Of a stretch of 38,981 nucleotides of DNA, positions 23,443 through 33,460 are shown one piece after another. The position numbers and the translations under genes are program-made. The DNA comes from Oscillospiraceae bacterium. GTDB taxonomy: Bacteria; Bacillota; Clostridia; Oscillospirales; Oscillospiraceae. The stretch spans positions 1 to 38,981 of the forward strand of contig CACYYN010000024.1 of the NCBI GenBank assembly GCA_902778665.1, written 5' to 3'. The notes under the pieces are model-generated. The model worked only from the letters and a program-made list of their open reading frames with translations. It was not told the origin of the DNA and did no database searches. Position 1 is the stretch's first letter. Every line of letters begins with the position of its first letter.

Positions 23443-23471
23443 TTGACAATTTGGCAGATTAACGATAACAT
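23443..23471 (+). promoter_or_regulatory. Promoter of the ABC importer/GH51 operon
   Basis: A perfect TTGACA at 23443-23448, a 17-bp spacer and TAACAT at 23466-23471. The region 23463-23475 also contains CGATA-ACA-TATCG, an inverted repeat over the -10 box. Confidence 0.65.
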
Positions 23472-23490
23472 ATCGATAAGCCCGAAAGGG

Positions 23491-23500
23491 ATAACGTTAT
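23491..23500. promoter_or_regulatory. Candidate LacI-family operator
   Basis: ATAACGTTAT is a perfect palindrome with the central CG typical of LacI-family sites. It lies about 20 bases downstream of the -10 box and before AAAGGAGG, where bound repressor would block transcription. Confidence 0.55.
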
Positions 23501-23523
23501 TTTAATTAAAGGAGGAACCCATC

Positions 23524-24801
23524 GTGAAAAAGATTTTAGCAATCCTTCTGGCAGTTGCCATGCTTGCTTCACTGGGCATCACAGCCTTTGCCGAGGAGGA
23601 ACCCATCCATCTTACCCTGTGGACGTTCCAGGAACTTCACACCCAGCTATACAAGGTCATGCTGGACAAGTGGAATGCCAACCCCGACAATCCGAAGCTT
23701 GATATCGACATGCAGGTTTATCCCTATGAGGATATGCACAACAAGCTTACCATTGCCCTGCAATCCGGCGAGGGTGCTCCGGACATTGTGGATATCGAGA
23801 TCAACATGTTTGCCAACTATCTGAAAGGTGATATCCAGCTGGCGGATCTCAATGACATTGTTGAGCCGATGGAAGATCACCTTGTCATGAGTCGCTTCAA
23901 CAACTACGCGAAAGACGGAAAATTCTACGGAATTGACCACCACATCGGTGCCTGTGTCATGTTCTACAATACCGAAATTCTGGAAGAAGCAGGCATCAAC
24001 TACAAAGACATCAAAACCTGGGATGATTATCATGAGGCCGGCAAAACCGTCCTGGAAAAGACCGGCAAACCCATGTGCACCTGGGAATCCAAAGACTGCT
24101 GGAGCATCTATCCGCTGGTCAATCAGCACGGCGGTGACTGGTTGACGCCGGACAATGAAGTGATTATGGATGAACCCGTTGTGGTCAACACCCTGGCCTT
24201 CATGAAGGAAATGCTGGATGACGGCACTGCCGTTGCAAGCCCCGGCGGCAACCATCATGCAGAGGAGTACTACGGCTGGATGAACGGCGGCGGCGCAGCT
24301 TCCGTCAGTATGCCGTTCTGGTACCTCAACCGTTTCACCGACTATATGCCTGACCTCTCCGGCAAGATGAAGGTTGCCCCGATGCCTCTCTGGTCTGACG
24401 GCGGCCATAAATCCGCACAGATGGGCGGCACCGGTACAGCAGTTGTCAAAACCAGTGCAAATGTTGATATCGCCAAGAAGTGGTTGGCCTATGCTACGCT
24501 GAGCTTTGAAGGCTGTGTTGACACCTGGCTGATTCTGGGCTTTGACCCGATTATGACGGACGTCTACGGCTCCGAAGAGATGAAGGCTCCCAACAAGTTC
24601 TTCGACTATTACGGTGATGATATCTTTGAAGTGGTCGAGTCCGTTCTCGACGATATTCCGGATACCTGCATTACGGATATGTTCCCCGCTGCAGGTGACA
24701 TCGTTCGCAATATGATGGCATACGATCTCGTCATCGGCGGCGGTGATCCGGAGCAGATTGCCAAAGACTGTGCGGAAGAACTGCGCAGCATGATCTTCTG
24801 A
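23524..24801 (+). CDS. ABC sugar-binding protein (CUT1), non-lipidated signal
   Basis: 425 residues from GTG 23524 with AAAGGAGG upstream. The N-terminus (MKKILAILLAVAMLASLGITAFA, cleavage near residue 23) is a classic type I signal and contains no cysteine, so no lipobox. Most Gram-positive binding proteins are lipoproteins, so this one is either retained by its partners or released. The mature part is a SBP_bac_1-type fold (LTLWTFQELHTQLYKVMLDKW ... GAPDIVDIEINMFANYL ... GKFYGIDHHIGACVMFYNTEIL). The ligand is probably an arabino-oligosaccharide, judged from the GH51 enzyme in the same operon. Confidence 0.92.
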   Translation: MKKILAILLAVAMLASLGITAFAEEEPIHLTLWTFQELHTQLYKVMLDKWNANPDNPKLDIDMQVYPYEDMHNKLTIALQSGEGAPDIVDIEINMFANYLKGDIQLADLNDIVEPMEDHLVMSRFNNYAKDGKFYGIDHHIGACVMFYNTEILEEAGINYKDIKTWDDYHEAGKTVLEKTGKPMCTWESKDCWSIYPLVNQHGGDWLTPDNEVIMDEPVVVNTLAFMKEMLDDGTAVASPGGNHHAEEYYGWMNGGGAASVSMPFWYLNRFTDYMPDLSGKMKVAPMPLWSDGGHKSAQMGGTGTAVVKTSANVDIAKKWLAYATLSFEGCVDTWLILGFDPIMTDVYGSEEMKAPNKFFDYYGDDIFEVVESVLDDIPDTCITDMFPAAGDIVRNMMAYDLVIGGGDPEQIAKDCAEELRSMIF

Positions 24802-24844
24802 TTTTCATCGTTTTCTTCTCCATAATACACATTCCTCGCAGGGC

Positions 24845-24868
24845 GCCGGGGCGGAAATCCGTCCCGGC
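24845..24868 (+). promoter_or_regulatory. GC-rich stem-loop between binding protein and permease
   Basis: GCCGGGGCGG and CCGTCCCGGC pair with one G-T, loop about four bases, and no T run after it. Such stems commonly protect the upstream message or attenuate permease expression, giving excess binding protein. Confidence 0.55.
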
Positions 24869-24899
24869 TGTTCTGATAACAGACATCGGGAGGCAGTGA

Positions 24900-25823
24900 A
24901 TGCAGACACTTTCTTCTTCGGAAAAGGAACGCCGCAGCTTCCGGGATATCTTTCTGGATCCGAAATTTGTTCCCTACTTCTTTATTGCGCCGTTTCTGAT
25001 CTTTTTTCTCGTGATCTATCTCTATCCTTTTGTCACCACCATACTGATGAGCTTTCAGAGAATTGACGGGCCCAACAGCGTTGAATTTGTCGGCACGGCG
25101 AACTATGAGCGCCTGTTCAACCGCAATTTCAAACAGGCACTGGGAACTACCTTCCGCTATGCCTTCTGGGATGTTGTTGTGCTGACCATCGTGCCCCTGA
25201 TTTTTGCCGTGATTCTGAATTCCGGGGCAGTCAGGTTCCCGAGCTTTTTCAAATCGATTTATTTCATCCCTGCGCTGACCTCTACCATCGTTGTCGGTAT
25301 CGTTTTTCGCCTCGCTTTCGGCACACTGGAAACCGCACCCGCCAACCGGCTTCTTGCTTTGTTCGGGCAGCCGCCGAAAGACTGGCTAATGTTCCCCGAC
25401 ACGGGCAACTTTGTCCTTATCCTGCTGACGCTGTGGAGATGGATGGGGGTAAACATTATCTATTATATCTCAGGCCTGCAGGCGATTCCCAAAGAGCTCT
25501 ATGAAGCTGCGGAGATTGACGGCGCGAATGCCGTTCAGCAGTTTTTCCACATCTCCCTGCCCGGAATCAGACCTGTCCTGATCTACGTGATCACCATTAC
25601 GGTGCTGGGCGGCTTTGCAATGTTCACCGAGTCTGTTGCCCTCTGGGCGCAGAATAATCCGGGCGGCGTCGGGCGGACGATCGTCGGATATATGTATCTG
25701 ATGGGCTTTTACAAGAATAACATGGGCATGGCGTCCGCAGTGGGTCTTGTGCTGCTGGGGTTAGTGCTGGCAGTGAATCTGCTTCAGCTGATCGCCATGG
25801 GCTTCTTCAGAAAGGAGGACTGA
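24900..25823 (+). CDS. ABC sugar permease, CUT1 MalF-type
   Basis: 307 residues; GGGAGG precedes ATG 24900. About six membrane helices, with the first at about 27-50 (FFIAPFLIFFLVIYLYPFV). The ATPase-coupling EAA loop is EAAEIDGANAVQQFFHISLPGIRP. It forms the transmembrane channel with the next gene. The operon encodes no ATPase, so a shared MsmK/UgpC-type ATPase elsewhere is presumably used, as is common for CUT1 systems in Firmicutes. Confidence 0.94.
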   Translation: MQTLSSSEKERRSFRDIFLDPKFVPYFFIAPFLIFFLVIYLYPFVTTILMSFQRIDGPNSVEFVGTANYERLFNRNFKQALGTTFRYAFWDVVVLTIVPLIFAVILNSGAVRFPSFFKSIYFIPALTSTIVVGIVFRLAFGTLETAPANRLLALFGQPPKDWLMFPDTGNFVLILLTLWRWMGVNIIYYISGLQAIPKELYEAAEIDGANAVQQFFHISLPGIRPVLIYVITITVLGGFAMFTESVALWAQNNPGGVGRTIVGYMYLMGFYKNNMGMASAVGLVLLGLVLAVNLLQLIAMGFFRKED

Positions 25824-25824
25824 A

Positions 25825-26685
25825 ATGAAGCATTCCAGCCGAATAGGCGGGAGAAGCAGAAGGGTAAAATCCTTTCTTGCCACGGCACTGATGTTCATCA
25901 CGGCGGCGCTGCTGATGGTTCCGTTCTATTTTATGTTTCTCAGCTCGCTGAAACCCGGTACTGAGATGCTGCGCAACGGGTTGAGCCTGACATTTGACCC
26001 GGGGGTATCTTCCTTTAAAAACTATGAGGCGCTCAACACCTATCGGGACGGTATTTACTGGCAGTGGTATAAATCCAGCCTGATTATCATGGTCCTCCAG
26101 ACGGCGGTAGGGCTTGTGCTGTCCTCCATGGTGGGTTACGGCCTCGCCATGTACCGCTTCAAAGGCAGAAATGCCGTGTTTACCTTGGTGCTGATTCTGA
26201 TGATGGTGCCCTTTGAAATCCTTCTTCTCCCGCTGTACCGCATGCTGATCAAAGCTCACCTCACCGACACCTACTTCGGGGTGATCCTCCCATATCTGGT
26301 TCCGCCGTTTATGATATTCTTCTTCCGGCAGTACGTGCTGGGGCTCCCGAAGGAGCTTTTGGAAGCAGCGCGTATTGACGGATGCACGGACTATGGTGTA
26401 TTCTTTAAAATTATGGTGCCCAATATGATTCCCGCTTACGGTGCCATGACGATTCTGTCCTGTATGAACAGCTGGAATAATCTCCTCTGGCCGCTGATTG
26501 TGCTCTCCTCCAATGAGAAGTTCACCATCCCCATCGGTATGGGAACGACCATCACTCCCTACGGCAATGCGTTTGACGTGCTGATGCCGGGGGCTGTCAT
26601 GGCGGTTGTGCCGATTATCATTGTTTATCTCTTCGCCCAGAAGACGTTTATCGCCGGCCTCACTTCAGGCAGCGTGAAAGGATAA
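25825..26685 (+). CDS. ABC sugar permease, CUT1 MalG-type
   Basis: 286 residues; the ribosome site AAAGGAGG lies in the end of the previous gene, one base away. Six predicted membrane helices, with EAARIDGCTDYGVFFKIMVPNMIPA as the EAA loop and the MalG-type ending AGLTSGSVKG. Partner of the preceding permease. Three bases separate it from the arabinofuranosidase gene. Confidence 0.94.
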   Translation: MKHSSRIGGRSRRVKSFLATALMFITAALLMVPFYFMFLSSLKPGTEMLRNGLSLTFDPGVSSFKNYEALNTYRDGIYWQWYKSSLIIMVLQTAVGLVLSSMVGYGLAMYRFKGRNAVFTLVLILMMVPFEILLLPLYRMLIKAHLTDTYFGVILPYLVPPFMIFFFRQYVLGLPKELLEAARIDGCTDYGVFFKIMVPNMIPAYGAMTILSCMNSWNNLLWPLIVLSSNEKFTIPIGMGTTITPYGNAFDVLMPGAVMAVVPIIIVYLFAQKTFIAGLTSGSVKG

Positions 26686-28197
<1,512 letters not shown>

Positions 28198-28213
28198 CAT
28201 TTGAACAATATAA

Positions 28214-28262
28214 AAAGACAAGAGGTATGGCCATTCTTCTCATAGCCGTACCTCTTGTCTTT
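28214..28262. terminator. Bidirectional terminator between GH51 and M56 genes
   Basis: AAAGACAAGAGGTA and TACCTCTTGTCTTT pair over 14 bases, with A-rich and T-rich flanks suiting both strands. It separates the convergent operons. Confidence 0.8.
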
Positions 28263-28339
28263 CTGCGTCTATTCAATTACATGAGCTCCGGAGCACAGTT
28301 GCTGCGGTATCATGTGCTTCACCGGGGTTGAACAGTTTG

Positions 28340-31300
28340 TCAGCCCACGGCATGCCCTTCACCGAACATGAAGCATACCCTGCCGGGGAAGTGCATCTTC
28401 TGGAAGAACATGGGTGCTCCCTCCTGGTCACCGTCAAAGTAGACGGTGGCATAGTAGTTGCCCTCCGGCAGATCGGAGACCAGCAGATCCTCTGCAGGAG
28501 CCTTGAATTCCTCTCCGTAGAACTCATCGTAGGTGTCCTCCAGATGCCAGCCTGTGAATCCCCAGTACGCTGCCAGCCTGTCGCACAGCATTCCGACGGT
28601 CAGGTCGGCGGGGAAGATATCATCAAAGTTGTCGTAGTAATAATAGGTCTCGCCGTCCCATTCCACCGATCCGGTGATTTCATCACCCTCATCCGCCGCA
28701 GCTTCGATGGAAGCGGAGCGGACATCGCCGGTGGAGGTGTCATCGATGCGGAAGTTGATCATGTACTTTCCGCTGTAATCCCGGGCGTAAAAGCCGTGAG
28801 TTCCGATGCGGCCGTTCTGTTCGATCCCTTCGGCGTACTTGCTGTATTCCAGCTCTCCGTCAAAAGCAATCTCCGGGCTGAGAATGCCCAGATCCTGCAG
28901 ACGCCGCAACTCACCTTTTGCCACGGAGAGGGCAATCACCGGGTTCATATCCTCCGGCTCGGTGTAGGGTTGCGCTTCGGGGTAGGCTTCGGCGAAATAG
29001 GCGTCCCAGTCAAACTCTGTGAGGCTGCCGTCCGCGGCAATGGCGTACTGCCCGTCAAGACCGTTGATGCTCTGTCCGTTCCAGGTTTTGTCGCCGCAGT
29101 TTGCAAAGTTCAGAGCCGGGCCGTTGATGTCGTGAATGCTGCAGTCATCGAGGAAGATGCCGTCCACATTCCACATGTTGATCCCGCCCTGACTGCAGTC
29201 AAAGATCTCACAGCTGTTGATCACAAAGGTGTTGCTGTTGCTGGCGTCGATGCCGAGAATGCCGCAGCCGTACAGCCGGCAGGAGGCAACCTGCACGGTG
29301 GAGCAGTTCTGGAAGCTGAGCACACCGCCCGAACATGCACCGGGTTCTACGGTGTGGCCGGCTGTGAAGTTCAAAAGATTGATATCATCACAGTACTGGA
29401 AGCTCAGTACGTTGGCATATCGGGGTGTTGCGGTGATGGTGTGCCGCATGGCAGTGTTCATCGTGACGTCGGGCTCTATGGCGGCATCAATGGTCAAATC
29501 GTGCACATCGCTGATCACCAGCTCAGGCCCGTCGTAGCTTTCCCTCCAGAAGTAGTGTTCGCCGCCCGGTGCGCCATAGTTCGATGCGGTGGAGAGGTCG
29601 TATAGCTCTGCTTCCAGAATGATGGTTCGGTCACTGCCGATGACGGAGAGAAACTCGTCCACCGTGTTTACATGGTAGGCGCCGTCGGCGGAGGGGGAGA
29701 CCAGCTCTTTGCCGGTAGTATCGATACGATCGGGAATCAGTTTTTCATCTTCAGAGATGGTGCGCAGATTCATATTGTTCAGTTCTTCTTTGCCGAGGGT
29801 GTGCCCCTGAGCGTCCACTGCGAACACGCCGTTGCCCTCATACCAGGTATAGATGCTGTTGTTTTCAAAGCTGCACCCTTCCACCACGGGGCTGTTGCGC
29901 TGACTGCTGAACACTGCGCTGAGGAAGGAGTTGTCCTTTACCGTGTTGCCCGCAAATACCACATCTCTGGAGTAGCCCATGGCAAGCATGTTCTGGGCAA
30001 AGTTGTTACGGATGACGGAATTCTTCACAATTACGGATTCACAGCTGTCCAGAGAGAACAGGTATCCGACAGCCGCCTCATATTCAGAGGCATGGTTACG
30101 GAAGGTGCAGCCGTCAAACACGGCGTTTCTTGCCCCTGTCAGGTAAACTGCACCGTAGGAGCATTCATAGATTTCGCTGTCTGTCACCGTGAGGTTCGTT
30201 ACATTCTGCCCCCACACGCCGATGACGCCGCAGCCGTACAGCCCGCAGGAATCAATCTGAACATTCCTGCTGTTGGTGAAACCAAGCACATTCCCGGCAC
30301 AGAAGGCAGGGGCCTCCGTGTGCCCGGCGGTAAAGCCCCTGAGCGTGATGTTGCTGCTGTTGCGAAATTGCAGGACGTCGGCATAGCGGGGGATCGCAGC
30401 GATAATCACATGGTCTTTTCCGGTGCCCTGAATCGTCAGGTTGTCGATGCCCTCTATGACGAGCATATATCCGTCATAGGTCTCCTCCCACATCCAGTAT
30501 CCGCCGCGCTGCGGCCCGCCGTAGGTGGAGGCTTTGCTCAGGTCATAGGTGCCGTCATTCAGGGTGATAACGGTGTTTGGTGAGATGGCGTCCAGCAGTT
30601 CATCCACGGTGGACACCGTTACTTCTCTCATCGGTACGTCAGCGCTGTTCTCGGCGCTGCTTTTCGGTCCCGTGAGCACTGCGCAACTGATTATCAGCAC
30701 AAGTGCCAGCAGGGAAGAGAGAACTCTTTTCCGGTTCGGTTTGAATTTCATAATCTGTTCCAACCTTTCTTTCAGATTTTTCTTTTCTGTGGCAAACGTT
30801 GTTGCGACAACGCCTGTCGGCAGGGCGGCACTTGCCGCCATTGACAAAAGCGTCTCGCCGTATGACTGTCTTGCCTGCCTGTCCATACAGCGCATCAGCA
30901 TCTCGTCACAGCTGAGCTCACAGGCACGGTCCACCTCCCGTCGCATCAGGTAAACCAGCGGGTTAAACCACTGCACTGCATAGGTGAGCACGGCAAACCA
31001 TTTGTAAAGTGTGTCTCTCCTGCGGTAATGCATCAGCTCATGACGCAGAACGTTCTCCAGCACCTCGTCCTCATACCGAAGGTCAGGCAGAATAATCCGC
31101 GGATGGAGCACGCCGCACATCATCGGGGTGTGAATTCCTGCGCAGCGATATAGCGCAGGCTTGCGGATGCGGAAGGTTCCGTACACGCGGAGATCCTGTT
31201 CTGTGGGGGCGTGCAGGGAGCGCCGCAGCTGCCTGCTGAATCGAAAGTAACTCACGGTGTAAAATCCAAGGCTGAAACAGGCACCCACTCCCCAGACCCC

Positions 31301-31687
31301 AAACCATAGGGAAGGGCTTTTCAGGTCTATGCTTCTGTTCGTTCTTACTTCCGGTTCAGCCGCAGAGACGGCAGACGGTTCTGTTATCATGGCATTTTGC
31401 CAGAATTCCTCATACCCGCCTGACCTCTGCTCCCGGAGCTCATTCGGCATGTCAGGGCGCTGCGGAGGCATTTCCGCTCGGATCTGTGTCTGCTCCGGCT
31501 GGGTCTTTTCAACTGTTAATGAGGTGGGCAAAAGCCCGGGCAGCGGCAACAGAAAGCGGAGCATCACCAGTAGCCAAGCGTAATAATATGTTGTGCTGGA
31601 AAGATGTTTCCCGAATACCCGGTTCAGCAGAACCAGCAGAAGGATCAGAATGCTGCCTCCCAAAGTGAGCGCAAGAAATGTCTCCAT
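28340..31687 (-). CDS. M56 (BlaR1-type) membrane metalloprotease with duplicated beta-helix sensor
   Basis: 1115 residues; GGAGG upstream of ATG 31687 lies in the end of the BlaI-type gene. Residues 1-340 are the M56 module: helices at about 5-25, 34-52, 126-148 and 228-248, zinc site HELMH (216-220) with E257 in RACELSCDE, and a last helix at 322-340. The outside part begins at about 345. It is built of two related right-handed parallel beta-helix modules: 355-610 (TVDELLDAI ... PRYADVLQFRNSSNITLRGF ... FTAGHTEAP) and 672-880 (TVDEFLSVI ... PRYANVLSFQYCDDINLLNF ... FTAGHTVEP). An unrecognised acidic domain follows (900-1115). BlaR1/MecR1 use a penicillin-binding sensor here; this one does not. 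Signal binding outside should trigger proteolysis that inactivates BlaI. A polysaccharide-like ligand is a guess from the fold. Confidence 0.9.
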   Translation of the reverse strand: METFLALTLGGSILILLLVLLNRVFGKHLSSTTYYYAWLLVMLRFLLPLPGLLPTSLTVEKTQPEQTQIRAEMPPQRPDMPNELREQRSGGYEEFWQNAMITEPSAVSAAEPEVRTNRSIDLKSPSLWFGVWGVGACFSLGFYTVSYFRFSRQLRRSLHAPTEQDLRVYGTFRIRKPALYRCAGIHTPMMCGVLHPRIILPDLRYEDEVLENVLRHELMHYRRRDTLYKWFAVLTYAVQWFNPLVYLMRREVDRACELSCDEMLMRCMDRQARQSYGETLLSMAASAALPTGVVATTFATEKKNLKERLEQIMKFKPNRKRVLSSLLALVLIISCAVLTGPKSSAENSADVPMREVTVSTVDELLDAISPNTVITLNDGTYDLSKASTYGGPQRGGYWMWEETYDGYMLVIEGIDNLTIQGTGKDHVIIAAIPRYADVLQFRNSSNITLRGFTAGHTEAPAFCAGNVLGFTNSRNVQIDSCGLYGCGVIGVWGQNVTNLTVTDSEIYECSYGAVYLTGARNAVFDGCTFRNHASEYEAAVGYLFSLDSCESVIVKNSVIRNNFAQNMLAMGYSRDVVFAGNTVKDNSFLSAVFSSQRNSPVVEGCSFENNSIYTWYEGNGVFAVDAQGHTLGKEELNNMNLRTISEDEKLIPDRIDTTGKELVSPSADGAYHVNTVDEFLSVIGSDRTIILEAELYDLSTASNYGAPGGEHYFWRESYDGPELVISDVHDLTIDAAIEPDVTMNTAMRHTITATPRYANVLSFQYCDDINLLNFTAGHTVEPGACSGGVLSFQNCSTVQVASCRLYGCGILGIDASNSNTFVINSCEIFDCSQGGINMWNVDGIFLDDCSIHDINGPALNFANCGDKTWNGQSINGLDGQYAIAADGSLTEFDWDAYFAEAYPEAQPYTEPEDMNPVIALSVAKGELRRLQDLGILSPEIAFDGELEYSKYAEGIEQNGRIGTHGFYARDYSGKYMINFRIDDTSTGDVRSASIEAAADEGDEITGSVEWDGETYYYYDNFDDIFPADLTVGMLCDRLAAYWGFTGWHLEDTYDEFYGEEFKAPAEDLLVSDLPEGNYYATVYFDGDQEGAPMFFQKMHFPGRVCFMFGEGHAVG

Positions 31688-31690
31688 CTC

Positions 31691-32065
31691 TCAGTCCTCC
31701 ACCACGAACATTTCCCGAAGCTCTTTCAGGTCGGCTTCCGTCAGATCATCCGAGCGGACGAGCGCGGCAATCAGGTTCTTTGCGCTGCCCTTGTACAGGC
31801 GGTGAATCAGGTTGCTGGTTGCCCACTCGTTGTATTCCGCTTCGGTTACAAGCGGGGAGTAGAAAAAAACCTTTCGCTTTTCCTGGGCGATAACACCCTT
31901 GCCCAGAAGGCGCGATACAAGCGTCTTCACCGTGGTTGCCTCCCAACCCTTTCGCTCCTGCAGCTTTTCCCGGATTACCGTGACAGGCAGAGCGTCCTCT
32001 GCTTCCCACAGTACCTTCATCACATCCAGTTCAGAATCGGATATCCTCTCTGCAAGCTGATTCAC
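31691..32065 (-). CDS. BlaI/MecI-family repressor
   Basis: 124 residues from GTG 32065. An ATG six bases upstream (32071) almost touches AGGAGG, whereas the GTG is seven bases away, so GTG is preferred. The winged helix (about 8-70: ISDSELDVMKVLWEAEDAL ... LQERKGWEATTVKTLVSRLLGKG) is the BlaI/MecI type, and the C-terminal helices (NLIHRLYKGSAKNLIAALV) are the dimer part cut by BlaR1-type proteases. Three bases separate it from the M56 gene, the classic sensor-protease/repressor pair. No beta-lactamase or PBP gene lies nearby. Two operator-like dyads lie upstream. Confidence 0.93.
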   Translation of the reverse strand: MNQLAERISDSELDVMKVLWEAEDALPVTVIREKLQERKGWEATTVKTLVSRLLGKGVIAQEKRKVFFYSPLVTEAEYNEWATSNLIHRLYKGSAKNLIAALVRSDDLTEADLKELREMFVVED

Positions 32066-32083
32066 AGACATTCCTCCTTTACG

Positions 32084-32137
32084 CTACAATTGTAGTCTCA
32101 CTGAGAACACCATAGCATAGAAGACTACATTTGTCAA
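32084..32137 (-). promoter_or_regulatory. Promoter and two BlaI-type operators
   Basis: On the minus strand TTGACA (32132-32137), a 17-bp spacer and TATGGT (32109-32114). CTACAATTGTAG (32084-32095) is a perfect 12-bp dyad of the TACA/TGTA type bound by BlaI/MecI, downstream of the start. CTACATTTGTCA (32125-32136) is a related imperfect dyad over the -35 box. This suggests autorepression. Confidence 0.75.
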
Positions 32138-32169
32138 CCTATAATTTCAAAGTTCTATCAAAATCTGAC

Positions 32170-32208
32170 AAAAATTATAGCAGAGTGGACAATGTCTGTC
32201 CACTCTGC
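32170..32208 (-). terminator. Terminator of the citrate-branch operon
   Basis: GCAGAGTGGACA and TGTCCACTCTGC pair over 12 bases with a five-base loop. Read on the minus strand, TATAATTTTT follows. It ends the icd transcript before the BlaI promoter region. Confidence 0.75.
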
Positions 32209-32226
32209 CTTCATGAAACGGGAATT

Positions 32227-33456
32227 TCAAAGCACAAAACCCGATTCTGAGTCTTCTTTTAGTTTTTCCGAAATAGCTTCTATAAAATCTTCCGAGTTCA
32301 GCACGGTTACATTCATGCCTTCTTTCGCCATGGCGGCGAGATCTCCGGTCATCTTTCCGCTGTTCAGAGTGTGGCGGCAGGCTCGTTCCAGGGCATTTGC
32401 AAAGGAAACCAGATCCGTCAGGCCGTCCAGCTCTCCGCGCTTTCTCAGCGCTCCGGACCAGGCGAATATGGTTGCCACCGGATTGGTGCTGGTCTTCTCT
32501 CCACGGAGATACCGGTAATAGTGCTTTGTCACTGTGCCGTGGGCAGCTTCAAACTCATATTTGCCGTCCGGCGTTACAAGCACGGAGGTCATCATGGCGA
32601 TGGAGCTGAAGGCAGATGAGACCATGTCGCTCATCACGTCACCATCATAATTCTTGCAGGCCCAGATAAAGCCACCTTTCGAACGCATCACCCTTGCCAC
32701 CGCATCATCAATCAGCGTGTAGAAATAATAGATCTGAAGGCGCTCAAAATCCTGTCTGTACGCCTCATATTCCTCTTCAAACACGGAGCGGAAGTGTCCG
32801 TCATAGATTTTGGAGATGGTGTCTTTGGCAGAGAACCATAGATCCTGCCGGGTATCCACTGCATAACGGAAGCAGGCCTTTGCAAAGTTTCGGATGCTAT
32901 CGTCCAGATTAAACTGTCCCATCCAAACGGCTTTGCCTTTCACCTTCTGCACGGTGATGCGCTTTTCCGCTCCGCTCTCTCCGTGAAAGATCAGCTCACA
33001 TTCACCCGGTTCATCAGTCAGAAAGTCGGAGGCCTTGTAGATGTCACCGAAGGCGTGGCGGGCGATGGTGATGGGTTTCTGCCAGGAGCGCACTGCCGGC
33101 TCCACAAAGTCAACGGAAATGGGGGTACGGAAAATCGTCCCGCCCATGATGGAGCGGATGGTGGCATTGGGGGAGGGCCACATTTTCGTAAGCTGCGGGT
33201 ATTCCTCCATGCGTTTTTTGTTAGGCGTGATGGTAGCGCACTTTACTGCCACACCGTGTTTCAGAGCAGCCTTGCCTGCTTCAACGGTGACGCGGTCTTC
33301 CGTGGCGTTACGGTTTAAAAGACTCAGGTCATAATACTCTGTTTTCAGGTCCACAAACGGCAGAATCAGCTTTTCCTTGATAATATGCCAGAGAATATGG
33401 GTCATTTCATCCCCGTCCATCTCGACGAGGGGAATTGTCATGCGGATTTTTTCCAT
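32227..33456 (-). CDS. icd: Isocitrate dehydrogenase, eukaryotic-type (probably NADP)
   Basis: 409 residues from ATG 33456; an upstream in-frame start would add 12 untypical residues, and GGAGGACT lies upstream. Homodimeric eukaryote-like IDH motifs: IPLVEMDGDEMTHILW, CATITPNKKRMEEY, KMWPSPNATIRSIMGGTIFR, RHAFGDIYKASDF, KNYDGDVMSDMVSS, EAAHGTVTKHY. It oxidises isocitrate to 2-oxoglutarate and CO2. Last gene of the operon Re-citrate synthase, GntR regulator, aconitase, IDH, supplying 2-oxoglutarate for glutamate. The subtype is known to use NADP, but coenzyme preference is not read directly here. Confidence 0.94.
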   Translation of the reverse strand: MEKIRMTIPLVEMDGDEMTHILWHIIKEKLILPFVDLKTEYYDLSLLNRNATEDRVTVEAGKAALKHGVAVKCATITPNKKRMEEYPQLTKMWPSPNATIRSIMGGTIFRTPISVDFVEPAVRSWQKPITIARHAFGDIYKASDFLTDEPGECELIFHGESGAEKRITVQKVKGKAVWMGQFNLDDSIRNFAKACFRYAVDTRQDLWFSAKDTISKIYDGHFRSVFEEEYEAYRQDFERLQIYYFYTLIDDAVARVMRSKGGFIWACKNYDGDVMSDMVSSAFSSIAMMTSVLVTPDGKYEFEAAHGTVTKHYYRYLRGEKTSTNPVATIFAWSGALRKRGELDGLTDLVSFANALERACRHTLNSGKMTGDLAAMAKEGMNVTVLNSEDFIEAISEKLKEDSESGFVL

Positions 33457-33460
33457 ATGC

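Noticed and set aside
28328-29605. Plus-strand open frame opposite the M56 sensor
   Set aside because: Antisense to a coherent beta-helix coding sequence; Val/Gly-rich artefact.
28340-32065. Beta-lactam resistance locus
   Set aside because: BlaI and M56 are present but there is no penicillin-binding sensor, beta-lactamase or PBP gene.
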